The position numbers and the translations under genes are program-made. This document shows, piece by piece, positions 58,968 to 64,000 of a DNA stretch of 64,000 bases (position 1 is its first letter; every line of letters begins with the position of its first letter). This DNA comes from Lucinisca nassula (taxonomy: Eukaryota > Mollusca > Bivalvia > Lucinida > Lucinidae). Below the pieces are notes generated by a model. That model saw nothing but the letters and a program-made list of their open reading frames with translations. It ran no database searches and was not told where the DNA came from. Location: contig OY757017.1 in the NCBI GenBank assembly GCA_963580285.1, forward strand, positions 113,679,245-113,743,244, read 5' to 3'.

Positions 58968-59017
58968 CTTTGCTTGGTAGGAGGGATTCTAGTGTCTGTT
59001 CCTCAGCCATTTCTGAC
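58968..59017 (-). CDS. Exon 1 (start codon) of the ankyrin/SOCS-box gene
   Basis: A 50-nt exon. On the minus strand a T-rich tract ending TTTTTTAG is followed by seven untranslated bases and then ATG at 59010-59008. The start context is strong (A at -3, G at +4). It encodes 14 residues beginning MAEEQTLESLL, plus one base, then the donor GTAATA. The single leftover base joins the two-base start of the exon at 45611 to give an Ala codon. The acceptor implies at least one further upstream noncoding exon, or less likely a coding one, since no in-frame stop lies between the acceptor and the ATG. Confidence 0.75.
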
Positions 59018-59092
59018 CTAAAAAACCAAAAGCATTATGATTAACTGTGTCATTAGGAAAAACAAACCCAGGTGACTGAGGTGAGATTATAA

Positions 59093-59253
59093 GAATCTGA
59101 TATGGGGTTCTGTTGTAGGTGAGCATTTCCAACCCAAGGGATGACCGTGCTGAGCGGAACCGAGGCTACGCCGAGGTACGCCGAGGTTCCGCTCAGCATG
59201 GTCATCCTGAGGGTTGGAAACGCCCATCTACAACAGAACCCCATATTGGATTC
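59093..59253. mobile_element. Long-hairpin element K upstream of exon 1
   Basis: Arms ATATGGGGTTCTGTTGTAG and CTACAACAGAACCCCATAT, with a central stem (GAGCGGAACC / GGTTCCGCTC). It lies about 75 nt upstream of the exon 1 acceptor. Confidence 0.75.
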
Positions 59254-60515
59254 TTTTTCTTGCACAACACCTCCTGTTAGTTTTGACAGCTCGTACATGT
59301 ATATTGTTTACAAAATAAAAATAGTGCGGAAGTAGTTCCGGCAGTTGAATAGAATTGAAGCGCATTTATGTTAGTTGCCTGGATCGGAACACCAGGGTCA
59401 GAACATAAATTTCTATCCCAGGGTAAAATCGCAGATTTCCTTGTCTGGTGTGCAAGAAATTGTTATCTTACATTTCTCCATTAACCCATTTTGTACTGAA
59501 TGGAATCTTCCACATTGTATATAGAGGAGTCCACTTCAAAATTTAGGGGTGCCAGACTGAGATGATTTTAGAAGTTGATTCAAAAATGGCTGAACTTTAA
59601 GCAAACAATGAAACCTCTGATCAGACGCCACCTTCGTTCAGCAGTGTTCGGTCTGGGCCTACATTGTTTGCCATTGAACCCTTTTCAGGTATACATATCC
59701 TGTATAATACAGGTTAAAATGATCCTTTTCTAGTTAGAAAAGTTGAAATATTTTTTATATTATGCACTGATAAAGATTGTGGATGTTTGTTAAAAAAAAT
59801 CATTCCTAATGCAGATGCACAGTTTATGTTTTTGAGCAGAAATAAGAATATATACATGCCCTTGCAAAATGTAAATCCCACTTGACTTTTCCCTTCAAAA
59901 ATGGGGTTTAGCACATACTTAATGTTATGTTATGATCATTGAATATTGGGATCAAACGGGTTTCTGATGGAGGAGTGCCCATTAACCATAATGCTCATGA
60001 AATGGTGCCTTAACCCATTGGTACCTGAAACCCCAAAACAGGTAATTGGCAAATAGTGCAGGCCCAGATAAGACACCACAGAAGGCAGCGTATGATCAGG
60101 ACCTACACTGTTTGCAAAAAGTTCAGCCATTTTCCAAATGAGCCCCATCAAGCGATTTTGGTACTTATCGCCTATGCGAGCAGCAAAGGTTCAGGCGAGC
60201 CTGCGCATCTGCGCAGTCTTGCCAGAACCTTCGCTGCTCGCTCATACAAGCAGTGAATCAAGAGGAACCTTCTGACAGAAAGCCATATCCTTGGCCTCTC
60301 TGAATGGCTGGGCATGCGCAGTTAAAATTTGTTATGACGGAATGCTCGAAGACACAAATTCGCTTGACGTGGCTCAAATAAAGTTTGAAGATCAGAACCT
60401 TGAACCCCTAAATTTTGAAATAGACTTGCGCTATATAAAAGGAGGAAGATTCCATTTGGTACAAAATGGGTTAATAATGGATATACATGTACTTAGAGAG
60501 ATGGTACTCTTAAAA
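59254..60515. repeat. N-type inverted-repeat elements, no gene
   Basis: N copies at 59480-59690 (palindrome at 59597-59668) and, inverted, 60010-60480 (palindrome 60049-60115). The latter is interrupted by a hairpin insert at about 60165-60250 (GAGCAGCAAAGGTTC / GAACCTTCGCTGCTC). The 86-codon ORF across 60291-60551 spans repeat sequence and is not supported. Confidence 0.5.
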
Positions 60516-62397
60516 CAAGAGGGCCATGATGGTCCTGGATCGCTCACTTGATTCATAGTGTAACAAGTGGGCCCCCAGGAGGGGAATTATTGGTCCCAAG
60601 GCTATAATTTGCATAATCTTGATGGAGGTCTAAAAGTTGAAGCTTCATACCAACTATCAAAGTATGGAGCCTTCTGGTTTCAAACAAGAAGATTTTTAAA
60701 GGCATTTTGGCCTCAGAGCTATAATTTGAACAATCTTGTTAGAGGTCCACTAGATACGATGAAGTTTCACACCAAATATCAAAGACCTAGGCCTTGCAGT
60801 TTCAGAGAAGTAGATTTTTTAAAATATTTTTCCTATATAAGTCAATGTAAAATCAAAAAGGGCACCGGGTCGGGGGCATTTTTGGCACAAGGGCTATAAT
60901 TTGTTTTTGTTTGATTTGAGGTTTAAAGTCCCCGTCAACACTGTAAAGGTCATTTTGGAGACGTTGCTTCAAATTTTGTGGGACTTTTACCCGACATTGA
61001 GATGAAATGACATCTCAAGCCATGTCGCCCTTTATCAATGAAATCCAATAGGGTTTATTAACATGGACGGTCCGCCTCACACCGCGGTTCCTGGCCAGGC
61101 TTAGATCCACTAAGCCGTTTACCCGTACTAGTATGCGGGCCGGATTCAGCTCTGCATGGAAGCATTATGCAGCCCATATATTTCTTCAAGCCCCTATGGG
61201 TGGCTATAATTTGAACAATCTTGGTAGAGGTCCACTAGATGATGATACTCACTAAATATCAAAGACCTGAGCCTTGCGGTTTCAGAAGAGAAGAATTTTT
61301 CAGATTTTTCCTATACATGTATAAGTCAATGTAAAACTAAAGGGGCCCTGGGCGGGGGCATTTTTGGCTCCAGGGCTATAATTTGAACAATCTTGATAGA
61401 GGTCCACAAGACGAAGTTTCATACTAAATATCAAACACCTGAACCTTCTGGTCTCAGACAAGAAGATTTTTAAAGGTTTTCCCTATATAAATCTATGTAA
61501 TAACAAAGGGCCCCGGGGCAGGGGCATTTTTGGCCCCAGGGCTATAATTTGGACAATCTTGGTAGAGGTCCACTAGATGAAGCTACACATCAAATATTAG
61601 AGACCTGGGCCTTACGGTTTCAGAGGAGAAGATTTTTAAAGATTTTTCCTATATAAGTCAATGTAAAACCAAAGAGGCCTGCGGCGGGGGCATTTTTAGC
61701 CCCAGGGCTATAATTTGAACAATCTTGATAGAGGCCCACAAGATGAAGCTTCATACCATATAGCAAACACCTGAGCCTTCTGGTTTCAGACAAGAAGATT
61801 TTTAAAGGTTTTCTCTATACAAGTCTATATGTAAAACCAAAGGGCCCCGAAGTGGGGTTATTTTTGGCCCCAGTGCTATAATTTGAACAATCTTGGTTGA
61901 TAAAGGTCAACAAGACGAAGCTTCATATCAAATATCAAACACCTGAGCCTTCTGGTTTCAGACAAGAAGATTTTTAAAGCTTTTCCCTATGTAAGTCTAT
62001 GTAAAACCAAAGGGTCCTGGGGGGGGGGGGGGGGGGCATTTTTGGCCCCAGGGCTATAATTTGAACAATCTTGGTAGAGGTCCACTAAATGAAGCTACAG
62101 GTATACACCAAATATCAAAGACCTTGGCCTTGCGGTTTCTGAGGAGAAGATTTTTTAAGTTTTTATTAAAAAATCCATTTTTGGCTCCCGTGACCTTGAT
62201 GTGCAATGGACCGGAACCATTTGAACAACTTCAAAAGGGGACCACTTAAGGATCATTCCTGTGAAGTTTGGTCAAAATCCGATCAGTGGTTTAAGAGGAG
62301 ATGCCGTTTGAAGAAATTGTTTACACACGCACGGACGAACAATGGACGAAAAGTGATCCCAAAAGCTCACCTCATCGTTATATGACAGGTGAGCTAA
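60516..62397 (+). mobile_element. Tandem-core element, complete, 165-bp core, with SINE C inside
   Basis: Head CAAGAGGGCCATGATGGTCC. Units as in 54379-57194. Conserved 3' stretch; short ACGG microsatellite. Hairpin 62364-62395 (AGCTCACC…GGTGAGCT, weaker inner pairing), CTAA end. A minus-strand SINE C occupies 60904-61201 with duplication GGCTATAATTTG (60892-60903, 61202-61213). Confidence 0.82.
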
Positions 62398-63880
62398 AAA
62401 CAAACAAACAATGCTTGTCTCCTTTGTCAAATCTTTGCTTGACATATTTTTTACCATTATAATGCTCTTGATACATGTTTTAGCCCTCACATTACCATGG
62501 AAAGCACTACATTCCTATATATCTTCGATCTTCATATACTGCCAGAATCAGAAATGTTACTCGTGACACCACAGGGACATGGTTCAAACTGATTTTGCTC
62601 TTCTAGAATGAAATATAAGCGCAATAGTACATACACCACAACCTCATTATAACACAGTTTGGATATAACACCGTTTCAAGATGGATCCCAAAAATGTATG
62701 TATAGACTATATGGAAAAATGACCATAAATGGTCATTTTAATTCTATATAATCTATATAATTTCTATATAAATAGCATAAATGTTATTTGCAAACTTTTT
62801 AATCTTACATTATCCCATTATCCTGTTCTCTAAGTAGTACATGTGTATATCACATATGATATTCGCAAAAATTTTATCTTAGATATTCTCATAATTTAAA
62901 ATAAAGTTATAAGCTTTTTAGACTACTTGTGCCTGAGAAATTATTCTTGTCAATATTTGGTCCATGACTTCCATTATGTCCCAGCCTCTCATGCATGTAT
63001 AAAAATAGCCATCGGAAGAGATGGCAAATCCCCCGACCAAAAGCCAATATGGCCTTCAGAAGATTGTTCACCAATAGAAAGTGCACCAGAATTTAACCAG
63101 CAATATATCACAAAAGTATTGCAGTTATGGCCATCACAAGATTATACTTCAGGAGAGATAACTAAAAAACCAGGGTACTCAGAACTGTGGTTCTTGCGCA
63201 TGACATGCCTGCTTAAGCTCATGCATATCTGTACAAAGTACCATCAATATGTCTTAAAGGGTGTTGGAGATCACAAGCTGGTCATACTGTTATATTGGAA
63301 GGGTAGATAACTCAAATATTTATCATAGTACCCAGAATTGTGGTACTTTGGCATGAAGTGCCATCTCAACCTTGTATACAATTGTGCCAAGTACCATCAA
63401 TATATCTCAAAGGGTATTGGAGTTATGGCCATCAAAAGGTTATATTGTCAGGGGAGATAATTAAAAAACCAGGGCACCCAGAGTTGTGGTTCTTGCACGT
63501 GACACACCTACTTAACCTCATGTACAACTGTACCAAGTACCATCAATATATCTCAAAGAGTATTGGAGATGTGGCCATCACAAGGTAGTGATTCTATATT
63601 ATTGGAAGGGGAGATAACTCAAAGGGGAGATAACTCAAAAACCATGGTTCTTGTACATGACACACCGTCTCAGCCTTGTGAACAACTGTGCCAGGTATCA
63701 TCAATATATCTTAAAGGGTACTGGAGTTATGGCCATCACAAGGTAGTCACTATATTTTATTGGAAGGGAAGATAACTCAAAAACAAGGGCAGCCAGAGTT
63801 GTGATTCTTGTGCATGACACACCGTCTCGGCCTTGTGAAGAACTGTGCCAGGTATCATCAATATATCTTAAAGGGTATTG
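62398..63880 (+). repeat. Unassigned DNA, then the 150-bp tandem array
   Basis: 62398-62994 shows no feature. From 62995 the sequence matches 30890 onward (the 150-bp unit array) without the insertions seen there, and runs to 63880. Confidence 0.7.
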
Positions 63881-64000
63881 GAGTTTTTTTTGTTTTTTGT
63901 TTTTTGGTTTTACGGCCCTTTCAAGATTATTTCACTCATATCGAGCCGATCGTTAATCAGAGGTGGGCAAAAACCGGAGTACCGGAGAAAAACCACCTGA
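63881..64000 (-). mobile_element. SINE family B, cut by the window edge
   Basis: T-rich start followed by 'ggccctttcaagattatttc' and 'gttaatcagaggtgggc', as in the copy at 35164-35405. The tRNA-like head lies beyond the window. Confidence 0.85.

Larger units (their letters stand above)
5170..59017 (-). other. Host gene: ankyrin-repeat and SOCS-box protein, four exons, 554 residues
   Basis: Gene model built by eye from four minus-strand exons: 59017-58968, 45611-45466, 28953-28404 and 6095-5170. Donors read GTAATA, GTAATA and GTAAGT; acceptors end TTTTAG, TATCAG, TTGCAG and TTATAG. Intron phases are 1, 0 and 1, and the reading frame stays open across all three joins. The protein has a short Cys-containing N-terminus (1-63), about eleven ankyrin repeats (roughly 64-440) and a C-terminal SOCS box (about 508-546). 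Proteins of this layout (ASB family) are known as substrate receptors of Cullin-5/Elongin BC ubiquitin ligases: the ankyrin repeats bind the target and the SOCS box binds Elongin C and Cullin-5. That role is inferred from family membership; the substrate is unknown. The orthologue within the ASB family cannot be assigned. A 5' noncoding exon probably lies upstream, because the first exon seen here begins with an acceptor. Introns are full of transposons. Confidence 0.88.

Overview
This window looks like a piece of an AT-rich invertebrate nuclear genome, most likely from a bivalve mollusc. It holds interrupted genes with very long introns, tRNA-derived SINEs, Tc1 and mariner relics, many small inverted-repeat elements, and many dispersed elements with a tandem-repeat core, an ACGG-type microsatellite and a 3' hairpin. 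That last layout resembles the 'pearl' (CvA-type) elements described from oysters and clams. Species cannot be fixed from sequence alone, and I see no prokaryotic features.

One host gene spans almost the whole window on the minus strand (59017 down to 5170). It encodes an ankyrin-repeat protein with a C-terminal SOCS box, assembled here from four exons whose splice sites and phases agree: 58968-59017 (start codon), 45466-45611, 28404-28953 and 5170-6095 (stop codon). The predicted protein has 554 residues. The introns are about 13.4, 16.5 and 22.3 kb and are almost entirely repeats; each exon has a transposon edge close by, from 4 to about 75 nt away.

The most complete mobile element is a 6.84-kb LTR retrotransposon (35654-42495, minus strand) with nearly identical 1.24-kb LTRs, a 5-bp target duplication (ATGGA), a primer-binding site, a polypurine tract and one 1152-residue ORF. 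The ORF carries gag, protease and integrase but no reverse transcriptase or RNase H. It sits in the second intron of the host gene, in the same orientation.

Layout: 1-5120 tandem-core elements and SINEs; 5170-6095 last exon; 6.1-8.0 kb small inverted-repeat elements; 8.0-20.1 kb tandem-core elements, a 144-bp repeat array and a 106-bp array of palindromes; 20.7-28.4 kb a foldback element split by a dead Tc1 element and by a 5.9-kb tandem-core element; 28.4-28.95 kb exon 3; 29-34.7 kb further tandem-core elements and SINEs; 35.1-44.2 kb a nest holding the LTR element; 45.5 kb exon 2; 47.9-48.9 kb a dead mariner; 49-58.9 kb inverted-repeat elements, a duplicated segment with an empty and a filled insertion site, and a SINE; 59.0 kb exon 1; 59.1-64 kb more of the same repeats.

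Filled and empty versions of the same site occur within this window for the tandem-core elements. They show insertion without target duplication, and the terminal hairpins vary in sequence while staying paired. Both observations suggest a rolling-circle (Helitron/Helentron-like) mechanism.
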